The position numbers and the translations under genes are program-made. A DNA stretch of 64,000 nt from Bog-473 sp963745665 (GTDB lineage Bacteria; Actinomycetota; Acidimicrobiia; Acidimicrobiales; RAAP-2). Of the stretch, positions 49,235 to 56,995 are shown piece by piece; the stretch's first letter is position 1, and each line of letters opens with the position of its first letter. Below the pieces are notes generated by a model. The model did not search any database. It saw nothing but the letters and a program-made list of their open reading frames with translations, and had not been told where the DNA came from. The stretch is taken from assembly GCA_963745665.1 (NCBI GenBank), contig CAVUYE010000002.1:558001-622000 (forward strand), given 5' to 3'.

Positions 49235-50434
49235 CTACTTCGTGAACACCGGGAGCGTTTCCCAGCCCCGCACGGTCGAAGTGAGGGAGAGCGCGGCCTT
49301 CTCCATGTCGACGTCCCACGAGGGGAAACGGGCCAGGACCTCCTCGAGCGCGATAACCCCTTCCATCCGGGCGAGTGCGGCGCCCATGCACAAGTGGATG
49401 CCGTTGCCGAAGGTGAGATGCCGGCCGTTGTTCCGGTGGATATCGAAGCTGTCTCCGTTGGGGAAGCGCCGATCGTCCCGATTGGCCGACCCCAAGAGGA
49501 ACAACATCACGCTGCCGGCGGGGACTTCGGTGCCGTGGACGACGAGGTCCTGCGTGGCGACGCACCGTCCCACGTGGGGGGCGGGCGATTCGTAGCGCAG
49601 GATCTCTTCGATGGCATTCGGGATCAGCGAGGGATCGGCGACGAGCTCGGCCCGCTGGTCGGGATGATCGGCCAGGACCTTGGCCGTCCAGCCGATCAAG
49701 CGGGTCGTGGTCTCGTTCCCGGCGCCGGCGAGCACCTCGAGGTACGTCAGCAACTCGTTGCGCGTCAGCTTGCGCACGGTATCCGTCTCGTCGGTGAACT
49801 CGACGTGCAACAGCTCGGTCATAATGTCGTCCGAGGGATGCTCGGCCCGCCAGTCGACGTAGTCGGCGAACATGGCACCGGTCACGAAGTTCTCCTTGAC
49901 CTGCATCGGCTCTCCGGCCTCGGTGCGGAGGCTGGCGTCGACGTGGTCGCGCACCGCTTCCTGGTCGCTCTCCGGAATGCCGAGGAGCATGCTGATCACC
50001 TGCATCGGCATCCGGGCGCCCAGGTCGGCGATGAAGTCGAAGTGGTCAGTTCCCCTGAGCGGGTCGAGGCTGGTGGCGCAGAACTCGCGGATCTTCGGTT
50101 CCAGCTCGGCGACCCGCCGCGGTGTGAACGCGCGCGAGAGCAGCCGCCGGTGGATGGTGTGGGTCGGTGGATCCTCGAAGATGATGACGCCGGGCGGCAT
50201 CTCGATGTCCGCTTTGATCAGCTCGATGATCCCGCCCTTGCCCGAGATGTAGGTCTGGGCGTCGAGGAGGCCCTTCTCCACGTCGGCGAAGTGGCTCACC
50301 GCGAAGAAGTCGTGCGTGTCGTTGTAATAGACGGGTGCCTCTTCCCGGAGCCGCCGGTAGACGGGGTACGGATCGGCGTTGATGGCCACGTCGTAGGTGT
50401 CGTAATAGACGTCGCTGCTGCTGGTCGTGGTCAC
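49235..50434 (-). CDS. cytochrome P450
   Basis: 399 residues from GTG 50434, with GGGGGAA upstream. The I-helix is LAGAGNETTTRLIGW, ExxR is EEILRYESPAPHVGR, and the haem loop is FGNGIHLCMGAALARMEG with the cysteine ligand. It differs clearly from the first island P450, so the two probably act on different steps. It is first in a P450-TetR operon at the far edge of the island. The substrate is unknown. Confidence 0.94.
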   Translation of the reverse strand: MTTTSSSDVYYDTYDVAINADPYPVYRRLREEAPVYYNDTHDFFAVSHFADVEKGLLDAQTYISGKGGIIELIKADIEMPPGVIIFEDPPTHTIHRRLLSRAFTPRRVAELEPKIREFCATSLDPLRGTDHFDFIADLGARMPMQVISMLLGIPESDQEAVRDHVDASLRTEAGEPMQVKENFVTGAMFADYVDWRAEHPSDDIMTELLHVEFTDETDTVRKLTRNELLTYLEVLAGAGNETTTRLIGWTAKVLADHPDQRAELVADPSLIPNAIEEILRYESPAPHVGRCVATQDLVVHGTEVPAGSVMLFLLGSANRDDRRFPNGDSFDIHRNNGRHLTFGNGIHLCMGAALARMEGVIALEEVLARFPSWDVDMEKAALSLTSTVRGWETLPVFTK

Positions 50435-50449
50435 GACGTTCCCCCGGAA

Positions 50450-50479
50450 ATATTAGTGTCAGTACTATGACACTAATAT
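50450..50479. promoter_or_regulatory. 30-bp operator over the P450 promoter
   Basis: ATATTAGTGTCA, six bases, then TGACACTAATAT: a perfect 12-6-12 inverted repeat 16 bases upstream of the P450 start. On the minus strand TTGACT (50488-50493) and TCATAG (50465-50470) with 17 bases between make a promoter whose -10 lies inside the dyad. Binding of the co-transcribed TetR would block it. Confidence 0.8.
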
Positions 50480-50524
50480 CCATCGAGAGTCAAAGGGTCA
50501 GCGCGGCCTAATCGGTTCGAGTAC

Positions 50525-50656
50525 ATGCGGCTGTCCGACCGTCTAGAGGGAGGGATTTCCAACTTCGAGCGGACGATCGACGGATTCCTGGCCGGCCTGC
50601 CATACGAGAAACTGTTCCGGGCGCTCCGAGCCTCCATCGAGCCCTTGGAGGATTGA
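50525..50656 (+). CDS. 43-residue small open frame near attR
   Basis: ATG 50525 to TGA 50654-50656 encodes a helical peptide beginning MRLSDRLEGG and ending IEPLED, with a central hydrophobic stretch (FLAGLPYEKLFRALRA). No clear ribosome site is present, and the frame stays open upstream, so it may be the tail of a lost gene. No family is recognised. Confidence 0.3.
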   Translation: MRLSDRLEGGISNFERTIDGFLAGLPYEKLFRALRASIEPLED

Positions 50657-50676
50657 CCCGAACATTGCCCGAAGGT

Positions 50677-50702
50677 CCGTGGGATCCCACGAAATCCCAC
50701 GG
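50677..50702. repeat. inverted repeat near attR
   Basis: CCGTGGGAT, eight bases, ATCCCACGG: a perfect 9-8-9 dyad that also contains the 14-base palindrome CGTGGGATCCCACG. It lies 124 bases inside the island end. It could be a terminator stem without a T-run or an arm-type binding site of the recombination machinery. Confidence 0.5.
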
Positions 50703-50825
50703 ATTCAGAATTTGTTGTCAGTCGTCGGTTCCCAGCTCAGGATGGGTGGTGTCGCATTGTCCAGGTAGATGGCTAAATCGGTCAAACTCGGTCAGTCCAT
50801 TCACTCCAGTTGGACAGAACGAGTA

Positions 50826-50875
50826 GGGCTCATAACCCGAAGGTCGGAGGTTCAAATCCTCCCCCCGCCACTCAG
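50826..50875 (+). repeat. attR: displaced tRNA-fMet 3' half
   Basis: Fifty bases identical to 35209-35258, comprising the anticodon loop to five bases beyond the tRNA. The 5' half of a tRNA is absent here, so it is not a gene. It marks the right end of the island. Confidence 0.9.
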
Positions 50876-50888
50876 CAGTCGCAGGTTC

Positions 50889-50912
50889 GGGCCGATCCGA
50901 GAGGGTCGGCCC
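50889..50912 (+). terminator. intrinsic terminator-like hairpin after attR
   Basis: GGGCCGATCC-GAGA-GGGTCGGCCC forms a ten-pair stem with one G:U and a four-base loop, followed by CTTCTGCTG-like weakly pyrimidine-rich sequence. It lies 13 bases after attR, where the terminator of the uninterrupted tRNA gene would be. Confidence 0.65.
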
Positions 50913-50954
50913 TTCTGCTGCCCGGGAAACGTGCCCCGATGCGTCTCGCCATCG

Positions 50955-50989
50955 GCGAAAGCTCCGATCTGACAGCGAAAGCTCCGATC
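50955..50989 (+). repeat. short tandem repeat
   Basis: GCGAAAGCTCCGATC occurs at 50955-50969 and 50975-50989, a 20-base period. The surrounding 50913-51277 stretch shows no convincing gene; it must include the promoter of the exported protein that starts at 51278. Confidence 0.6.
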
Positions 50990-51277
50990 GTCATCTGCCA
51001 TTCGCGGTCTTGGAGTCGGCGGCTGCACCCTGACGCAGGTGGGTCTGCGCTCAGTGCCGTGGAACGGCTTCGAGATCCTCGATCTGGTCGAACTCCGGCC
51101 CCACCGGGTGCGACGCCACCGTCCCCATCGCCGAGACGTCGTGGGCCGGTCGGTGGCAGCGCGGAGAGGTGTGCCGGCTCCGCAGTTCCCGCTGAGGCGC
51201 CGGCCCGTGCGGCACTAGCGGCGCAAGGCCAGCCCCCCGCCTACTATGACTGCGTCTTGGGCGACACGGGGGTTTCG

Positions 51278-52651
51278 ATGGGGCATGTCAAGAGGTGCAG
51301 TGCCGGATTCGTCGTCGCGCTCTTTGCCGCGATGCTCGTGGCGAGCGGGACACTCGGAGCGTCTCCATCCGGTGCGTCGAGCGGGTCGACTCGTACGGGG
51401 AGCAGCGTGCCGACTGTCGCCGGTGGCGTGAAGGGCGGCCCGGGGTACCTGGTCTACTGGGACCAGAACGAGGAAGTTGACTTCTTGTCCATGCCCTCGG
51501 GCGTCCAGGGCCAGCTCTTGCCGGCCTGGGACCTCAATGGGCAGGTCTGCGTGCTCCCTGGTGGCCGCTTCGTGGGCGGCTATGACCCCACCCTGCCCAG
51601 CCAGCACAACCTGGGGGGGCTGAAGCCCTACAAGCAGCCGCCGGATGGCGAGGAGCTCGACGAGCCCAACGGCTCGTTTAGTGGCCAGACGCTCTACGTG
51701 CCCGGCCCCTACAAGTTGCGCGGCCAGTCGATCGGCTCCGACTCGCCGCCGAGCGCCAACGGAGTCTTCAACAACAACCAGACCTACACCGGATGCGCGG
51801 TGGACAGCCATCACAACGTCTTTGCGAACGACATCGCGACGGCCCAGGGCTCGTTCCCGCCGCCGAGCAGCGGGCGACTGGTCGAGTGGTTCGCGCCCAG
51901 CTACACGACGTCGTGCATCGTCTACGGCCCCACCTCCGGGGGTTCCGGGCCGCACCACACGGACGGCACGGGCGGCCTCGCCCAGCCGGGCATGATGGCC
52001 GTGGCCTCCAACGATGACCTGTTGGTCCCCAACGTCGGAACCTCGAGCGTCCTGCGCTTCGCCCACGCTTCGCTCCCGACCAGCGCCGCGCAGTGCCCGG
52101 GCGGGGCGTACCCGCGCAACCGTGTCCAGGTCTCGACGTTCATCAAGACCTCCTTCGCCGCCGGCATCGCCGAGGACCCGACCTGCGGCTGCTACGCCGT
52201 CAGCAGTTACATCGGTGACCCCTCCATCGTCTGGGTCAGCGCGAGCGGGCAGCCCGAGCCCGGGCGTGGCTCCGTGCCCGGCACGACGGTGGCGGATCTC
52301 GGGAAGAGCCCCGACCAGTACAACCCGTTCGGCATGGCCTTCGCCCCAGACGGGACCCTGTACTTCGTCGACATCCACATCGCATGCACCGGTCCCCTGA
52401 CCGGCTGCGGTCCTGCCTCCTACGGTGGCCGCGTCATGCGCGTCACCTTCAATGGTGGCCAACCGTCGGCGCCGGTCACTGTGGCGGGCGGTTTCGACTT
52501 CCCGACCAGCGTGACGGTGTGCGTACCGGCGCACATGCGATGTCCCTACCCGTCGGGGAAGATCGTCGCCCCGTTGTCGGGCCCCGCCGAGAACCCGGCG
52601 CCGGCCCGCGGGCCGTCTTCGGACAAGCCGGCCACTGCTGGCTTCGGCTGA
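51278..52651 (+). CDS. exported beta-propeller-like protein
   Basis: 457 residues from ATG 51278. The N-terminus (positively charged MGHVKRCSAGF, then VVALFAAMLVASGTLGAS) is a Sec signal peptide. The mature part has repeated beta-strand blocks of the SMP-30/NHL type, such as MMAVASNDDLLVPN, AAGIAEDPTCGCYAVSS and FGMAFAPDGTLYFVDI. Many paired cysteines fit an extracellular protein. The end is proline/alanine-rich. It is five bases upstream of a PQQ-type lipoprotein gene, so both are probably one operon. Ligand or activity is unknown. Confidence 0.78.
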   Translation: MGHVKRCSAGFVVALFAAMLVASGTLGASPSGASSGSTRTGSSVPTVAGGVKGGPGYLVYWDQNEEVDFLSMPSGVQGQLLPAWDLNGQVCVLPGGRFVGGYDPTLPSQHNLGGLKPYKQPPDGEELDEPNGSFSGQTLYVPGPYKLRGQSIGSDSPPSANGVFNNNQTYTGCAVDSHHNVFANDIATAQGSFPPPSSGRLVEWFAPSYTTSCIVYGPTSGGSGPHHTDGTGGLAQPGMMAVASNDDLLVPNVGTSSVLRFAHASLPTSAAQCPGGAYPRNRVQVSTFIKTSFAAGIAEDPTCGCYAVSSYIGDPSIVWVSASGQPEPGRGSVPGTTVADLGKSPDQYNPFGMAFAPDGTLYFVDIHIACTGPLTGCGPASYGGRVMRVTFNGGQPSAPVTVAGGFDFPTSVTVCVPAHMRCPYPSGKIVAPLSGPAENPAPARGPSSDKPATAGFG

Positions 52652-52656
52652 GGTCG

Positions 52657-54270
52657 ATGCGGCCGATGAGGCTGACGCCGCGGCGCGCCCGGAGTGGGCC
52701 TAGAGGCGCGGCATCGGTCGCTACGATCGCGTTCGCGGCGACCGTGGTGGCGGCGCTGGCCGGCTGCGGCGCAATCGCACCGTCCGGCGCGAGCGTCTCG
52801 GCGGGCACCCCCACCGCCGTGCCGGCTGCGCCCGGCCCCTGGGACTGGCCGACTTACGGCCACGACGCCCAGCACACGTTCCACGGCCGCACCACACTCA
52901 CCAAGACGTCCGTGCGGACCCTGCGCCGAGCCTGGTTCTTCCCCACCGCCGACGCGGTCACCGCCACTCCCACAGTCGTCGGCGACACCGTCTATGCCGG
53001 GTCGTGGGACGACTACTTCTACGCCTTGAACCTGACGACCGGCGCGCTGCGCTGGAAGGTCAGGCTCAAGTCCCAGAACGACATCACCCCCTACCCGGGC
53101 CAGAACCCACGCGACGCGGCCTCCGACGGGGGTCTCGTCACCTCGTCGGCCTGGTTCCAGCCGGCAGGGCGCGATCGCCCGGCTCTTGTGATCGTCTCCG
53201 GTGGCTACACGCTCTACGCCTTGGCGGCTGCCACCGGCGCCGTCTTCTGGGAGCACGACTATCCGGGCCTCCCCGGGCGCCCCGACCCCGACGCCGACAG
53301 CACACGCATCTTCTCCTCCCCGGTCGTTGCCGACGGGCGGGTCCTCTTCGGTGTCGACGAGGACGGGCAGCCGGCGTCGGCCGGCTCCATCGTCGCGGCC
53401 AACCTGCAGACCGGCGACCCGGTGTGGGAGTACCAGACCGACGTAGCGGCCACCGGTCGCAAGGTGGTGCTCCACGACAGCTGCGGCAGCGTGTGGTCCT
53501 CGGGCACCGTGCTGCCCGATCTGGGGCTGGTGGTGTTCGGGACGGCCGACTGCAAGCTCTCGGGCACGGCGCCATACGCCGACTCGGTGCTGGCGCTGCG
53601 CATCCGCAACGGCACGCTGGCCTGGAAGTTCCATCCGTTGAAGAACGCGCCCGCCTGCGACGACGACTTCGGGGCCACCGCCAACGCCGGGGTGTCCCCG
53701 TCCGGGGTGACCACCTTCCTGGGTGAGGGGAACAAGAACGGTACGTACTACTCACTCGACCCGCGCACGGGACGGCTGCGCTGGTCCACCAACGTCGTCT
53801 TCGGGGGCTCCTCGGGCGGTTTCATCGGCACGACCGCCTACGACGGCCGCCGCGTCTACGGCGCCACGGCGATCGGCGACTTCTTCCCTACCAAGCACGG
53901 CATCCGGCCCGTGTGCGACCCCTCCGACCCACGCGACACGGCGTCACAGAACCCGACCGACCACGCGTTCGACGCCTTGAACGGTTCGGTGGTGTGGCAG
54001 GTGAACGGTGTCGCCTCGTTCTCGGCGACCACGGTGGCGGGAGGGATGACCTTCAACGGCCCCGCGCTGTCCCAAGTCCTCGACGTGCGTGACGCCGCCA
54101 CCGGGAGCCTGCTCGAGCAGGTTCCACTACCCCAGTTCAATTGGTCCGGCACCGCGACCGTGGGCGACGCGCTGGTGTTCGGGCTGGGGACCACCGCTGA
54201 CGCAACGAATTCGGGGATCGAGGTGTTGACGCCGGGCGGCGCGCCGCCCGTGATACCAGGCATGAGCTGA
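52657..54270 (+). CDS. PQQ-like beta-propeller lipoprotein
   Basis: 537 residues. The signal peptide ends in the lipobox LAGC with the lipidated cysteine at residue 37. Propeller blades of the quinoprotein type are repeated: WPTYGHDAQHTFHG, TPTVVGDTVYAGSWDDYFYALNL-type with TGALRWKVRL, IVAANLQTGDPVWEY, YSLDPRTGRLRWSTN. This is the W-docking repeat of PQQ dehydrogenases and PQQ-like sensors; residues needed to bind PQQ and calcium were not confirmed. It is coupled to the preceding exported propeller protein. Extracytoplasmic oxidation of an alcohol or a purely structural role are both possible. Confidence 0.85.
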   Translation: MRPMRLTPRRARSGPRGAASVATIAFAATVVAALAGCGAIAPSGASVSAGTPTAVPAAPGPWDWPTYGHDAQHTFHGRTTLTKTSVRTLRRAWFFPTADAVTATPTVVGDTVYAGSWDDYFYALNLTTGALRWKVRLKSQNDITPYPGQNPRDAASDGGLVTSSAWFQPAGRDRPALVIVSGGYTLYALAAATGAVFWEHDYPGLPGRPDPDADSTRIFSSPVVADGRVLFGVDEDGQPASAGSIVAANLQTGDPVWEYQTDVAATGRKVVLHDSCGSVWSSGTVLPDLGLVVFGTADCKLSGTAPYADSVLALRIRNGTLAWKFHPLKNAPACDDDFGATANAGVSPSGVTTFLGEGNKNGTYYSLDPRTGRLRWSTNVVFGGSSGGFIGTTAYDGRRVYGATAIGDFFPTKHGIRPVCDPSDPRDTASQNPTDHAFDALNGSVVWQVNGVASFSATTVAGGMTFNGPALSQVLDVRDAATGSLLEQVPLPQFNWSGTATVGDALVFGLGTTADATNSGIEVLTPGGAPPVIPGMS

Positions 54271-54421
54271 GCCGCTCTTCACGGTTCATCATCGGGGCAT
54301 CGAGATCCCCTCATCCGAGGCAGCTGTAGCGGTGTACCGCTGGCGGTCGACCCCTCTCGTGGCGATTCGGCTCACCTGCCAGGCAACCGTGCGAATTTCG
54401 GGGGGCGCCCTCGGAGCGAGT

Positions 54422-55048
54422 TCAGGTCCGGTCAGCGAGAGTTGCGACCCCGTCACCGCTCAGGTCCACATGCGCCGCTTTACGGCCGGTCATGGCCAAG
54501 ATCAGTGACAGGAGGGGCCCGGCGACCTCAGGTCCCTCGCCGTGCGACCATACGGCATCGGTCGCTCGAAGTCGCACTCCGCTGATCCGCCGCTTGGCTC
54601 CGATGAGCAAATTGGAATTCTTCCAGCCGTCAGCCACGGCGATGAGCGCAGGTTCGGGTGAGCGATGGCTGAACCCCAGCGGCCGGCGGATGTCCTCTGC
54701 GTGCACCACGATCTCGCCGAGCATGGCCAAGACCGGCGCCGGAGGATGGTTGGTCGTCGTCGTACGGGCGCGGAGACGGCGGACCAGCGCATCTGGCCCC
54801 GCACCGGCCACGCGGGTGGCACCGCGAGCCGTGAAGGTATTGAAGCGGAAGCCGGCCTGGACGAGCTCCTTGTAGAAGTTCGGAAACGTCTGTTCGGCCG
54901 CGGCGACGATGTGACCGGTCGTTTCTTGGATGGTCCAGCCTTCACACCATGAATGAGCATCCCACTGCTCAGGGGTCAGACCATCGAGCGTGTCGGCTAG
55001 GTCTCGGCGCTCGCTGTGGATGTAGGTCCAGATCTCCTGTGACTTCAT
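54422..55048 (-). CDS. mycothiol-dependent maleylpyruvate isomerase-family protein
   Basis: 208 residues, DinB fold. The pattern LDGLTPEQWDAHSWCEGWTIQETTGHIVAAAEQT carries the first metal histidine; EIVVHAEDIRRPLG gives the second region. This is the TIGR03083-type family in Actinobacteria, some of which use mycothiol as cofactor. It overlaps the SRPBCC gene by four bases and is last in an ArsR-SRPBCC-DinB operon. Substrate unknown. Confidence 0.86.
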   Translation of the reverse strand: MKSQEIWTYIHSERRDLADTLDGLTPEQWDAHSWCEGWTIQETTGHIVAAAEQTFPNFYKELVQAGFRFNTFTARGATRVAGAGPDALVRRLRARTTTTNHPPAPVLAMLGEIVVHAEDIRRPLGFSHRSPEPALIAVADGWKNSNLLIGAKRRISGVRLRATDAVWSHGEGPEVAGPLLSLILAMTGRKAAHVDLSGDGVATLADRT

Positions 55049-55512
55049 GCGGTTACCTCCGATTCCACCTGCTCGTTGCCCAGGTGCGGGTTGTCAGGGC
55101 CCGGGTCTCCACCGTTGCCCACCTGCACCAGCCGGCCGAGGTAGTAGTCCCAACCCTTCAGATGATCCGCGACGGCGTCATCGGGAAGTCCGCGGTGCAC
55201 GAGTCGGAGCACCGTCGAGTCTCCGACGGGCTTGAGGGTGATCTCAACCTTGGTCGAGCCGGCGGGGATCGGATGCCCGGGGACGTCCCAGCCAAACGTG
55301 AACACGACGCGTTCGTTGGGCACGACTTCGACGAACCGTCCTGCGCTCGGATTCACACCTCCGCAGAGCACTCGGTACTCGCCCCCTGGTACTGGCTGGA
55401 GAGTGGCTTCGGTCCCCATCCACTGGACCATTCGTTCGGGGTCGACGAGGTACGCGAAAACGGTTGCTGGCGAGGCTGCGATAGTGATTTCTCGGACGGC
55501 TTCGGCTGTCAT
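55045..55512 (-). CDS. SRPBCC (AHSA1-like) domain protein
   Basis: 155 residues. VREITIAASPATVFAYLVDPERMVQWMG is the typical start of AHSA1/START-like proteins; the middle GRFVEVVPNERVVFTFGW and C-terminal DSTVLRLVHRGLPDDAVADHLKGWDYYL complete it. Genes of this family next to an ArsR repressor are very common in Actinobacteria; they bind a hydrophobic ligand or help detoxify it. It overlaps both neighbours by four bases. Confidence 0.92.
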   Translation of the reverse strand: MTAEAVREITIAASPATVFAYLVDPERMVQWMGTEATLQPVPGGEYRVLCGGVNPSAGRFVEVVPNERVVFTFGWDVPGHPIPAGSTKVEITLKPVGDSTVLRLVHRGLPDDAVADHLKGWDYYLGRLVQVGNGGDPGPDNPHLGNEQVESEVTA

Positions 55513-55826
55513 TCGTTCTCCTTGGCCTGCTCGGATGATTCGGCTAGCTCGCGCAATCTGTCGAGGCTGTCTGTCCAGAACGAGTCGAGGAACTCGCGGA
55601 CTCGCCCCATCTCAGCCTGGTTCACGGTGTACAGCCGTCGAACGCCGTCGCGACGTTCGACGACCAATCCGGCGTTGCGCAACACGCCCAGATGTTGGGA
55701 GATCGCTGAGCGCGTCACGTCGGGAAAGTGCTTGGCGATCTCTGCTGCTGCCAGCTCCTCGGACCAAATGAGCCGGACGATCTCGCAGCGCTTGGGCTCG
55801 CCGAGCGTCTTGAGAAGGGTCTCCAC
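55509..55826 (-). CDS. ArsR-family transcriptional repressor
   Basis: 105 residues. The winged HTH is LGEPKRCEIVRLIWSEELAAAEIAKHF, then RSAISQHLGVLRNAGLVVERRDGVRRLYTV. No cysteine metal site is present, so it responds to something other than arsenic or metals, as is usual for ArsR proteins paired with SRPBCC genes. It is first of three overlapping genes. An imperfect dyad lies directly upstream. Confidence 0.93.
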   Translation of the reverse strand: METLLKTLGEPKRCEIVRLIWSEELAAAEIAKHFPDVTRSAISQHLGVLRNAGLVVERRDGVRRLYTVNQAEMGRVREFLDSFWTDSLDRLRELAESSEQAKENE

Positions 55827-55834
55827 CGCAGTTA

Positions 55835-55852
55835 CGTTAGTGAGTTCTTACG
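55835..55852. promoter_or_regulatory. candidate ArsR operator
   Basis: CGTTAG-TGAGTT-CTTACG is a dyad with one mismatch in six pairs, starting 9 bases upstream of the ArsR start. Its AT-rich character differs from the surrounding DNA. Autoregulation is inferred. Confidence 0.45.
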
Positions 55853-56093
55853 CAAGATTCAACTTACGGACCCAGACATCCCAGCGCTGTCCAAATGGAA
55901 GGTCTCAGTGCCGCCTTTGGGCACGCAAGATTCAGATAAGCGCCATCAATCACTCTGTGGCGCCGTCGGCGTTTCACAGCCGAGCCGGGGAGGCAGCGTA
56001 CGCACCACCCACGGCTGCGACCTGGCCAAGGCGACGGGACATCGCCAAGGAACGTTTCTCGGGACTTGATCCGGGCGGCGACGATATTGAGCA

Positions 56094-56276
56094 GTGCAGT
56101 GCATCCACGCCACAGAGGATCGCATCCTCCCTTTCGAATCGATCGCCGCATGGCTTCCGGCACTTATCACTGACTGCACCCTTGTCCCCCTTGAGGGAGG
56201 CCCCCACAACATTGCGTGGACATTTCCCGATGAGGTCAACTCAGTCCTGCTTAGGTTCCTCAGCGAAGACCGGTAG
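56094..56276 (+). pseudogene. C-terminal fragment of an alpha/beta hydrolase (haloperoxidase type)
   Basis: Sixty codons read IHATEDRILPFESIAAWL, then LEGGPHNIAWTFPDEVNSVLL. The second part carries the catalytic-histidine segment (GGPHN) that ends non-haem chloroperoxidase-like hydrolases, and the first the aspartate region. The nucleophile half is absent; upstream (55853-56093) no matching frame was found. The fragment overlaps the end of the TetR gene on the other strand. It looks like a gene truncated during rearrangement. Confidence 0.6.
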
Positions 56277-56933
56277 TACGTCCCCATCGGACCCAGGGTC
56301 CACGGCCGCCACTGAATAGGCGCCGACGACCATCGCCAGGTACGTCGCCTCGAGGGTCTTTGCACTCCACTCGCTCGGATCGCGACGCCACTGCGCCAGG
56401 ACGGCATCGAGCGCACCTAACAGCACAGCGGTGACAGAGGTAGAGCGACTTCGCTCAAGCCCGTACTGCCGAACCGCCACGGTGGAGAAGGCGTGAACCG
56501 TATCGCGGTCTCTCGATCGTTGTTCTCGGCGGATGCCTCGGTTCCACCCGCCGGCGGCACGAAGAGCGCTGAAGATCTCCCCTCGCTCCACCGTGGCCCG
56601 AATCGAACCGCGGAGGAGCGCTTGGTACATCTCCTCGACAGTGCCTGCCGTAGCCACTTCCGATGCGAGCTCTCTGTGCAATTTCGACGCTTCCCGCCGG
56701 TACGCGGCTGCCAAGAGCTCGTCGCGGTTGGCAAAGTGCTTGTAGACGAGTGGTCGACTGACCTCGGCATGCTCGGCCACCGCCTCCATCGAGACCTCCT
56801 GCACACCCTTGGTCCTGACCAACGCCACGGCGGCGTCGAGCAGGGCATCCCGGCGTGCGGAACTCTGGAGGCGTCCCGCCCCGACTGCTGTTCGGTTGGG
56901 CGATGAGCGAGCCCTTGCGCTGGTGGGGCTCAT
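56241..56933 (-). CDS. TetR-family regulator
   Basis: 230 residues. The HTH is VSMEAVAEHAEVSRPLVYKHFANRDELL (about residues 46-73). The ligand domain is unremarkable. It is divergent from an amidohydrolase gene, and two identical-type palindromes sit between them, the first immediately next to the TetR start codon. It therefore very likely represses itself and the amidohydrolase gene. Confidence 0.93.
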   Translation of the reverse strand: MSPTSARARSSPNRTAVGAGRLQSSARRDALLDAAVALVRTKGVQEVSMEAVAEHAEVSRPLVYKHFANRDELLAAAYRREASKLHRELASEVATAGTVEEMYQALLRGSIRATVERGEIFSALRAAGGWNRGIRREQRSRDRDTVHAFSTVAVRQYGLERSRSTSVTAVLLGALDAVLAQWRRDPSEWSAKTLEATYLAMVVGAYSVAAVDPGSDGDVLPVFAEEPKQD

Positions 56934-56934
56934 G

Positions 56935-56949
56935 GTGACATTATGTCAC
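56935..56949. promoter_or_regulatory. operator 1, GTGACA-N3-TGTCAC
   Basis: Perfect 6-3-6 palindrome. It overlaps the CATTAT -10-like hexamer (56939-56944) of a promoter whose TTGCGC -35 lies 18 bases upstream (56915-56920), directed toward the amidohydrolase. It begins two bases from the TetR start. Confidence 0.75.
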
Positions 56950-56957
56950 AACAGTTC

Positions 56958-56972
56958 GTGACACTTTGTCAC
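56958..56972. promoter_or_regulatory. operator 2, GTGACA-N3-TGTCAC
   Basis: Second perfect copy of the same palindrome, 23 bases centre to centre from operator 1 (about two helical turns). Two sites at this distance allow cooperative binding of two TetR dimers on one DNA face. Confidence 0.75.
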
Positions 56973-56995
56973 CGGATGGGAAGGATTGGTGCGCG

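Noticed and set aside
50826..50875. A tRNA-Met gene at the right island end
   Set aside because: The 5' half is not tRNA-like; it is the displaced att repeat.
51215..52534. Minus-strand 439-codon frame opposite the exported propeller gene
   Set aside because: It lacks motifs, and the plus-strand frame has a signal peptide and repeat structure.
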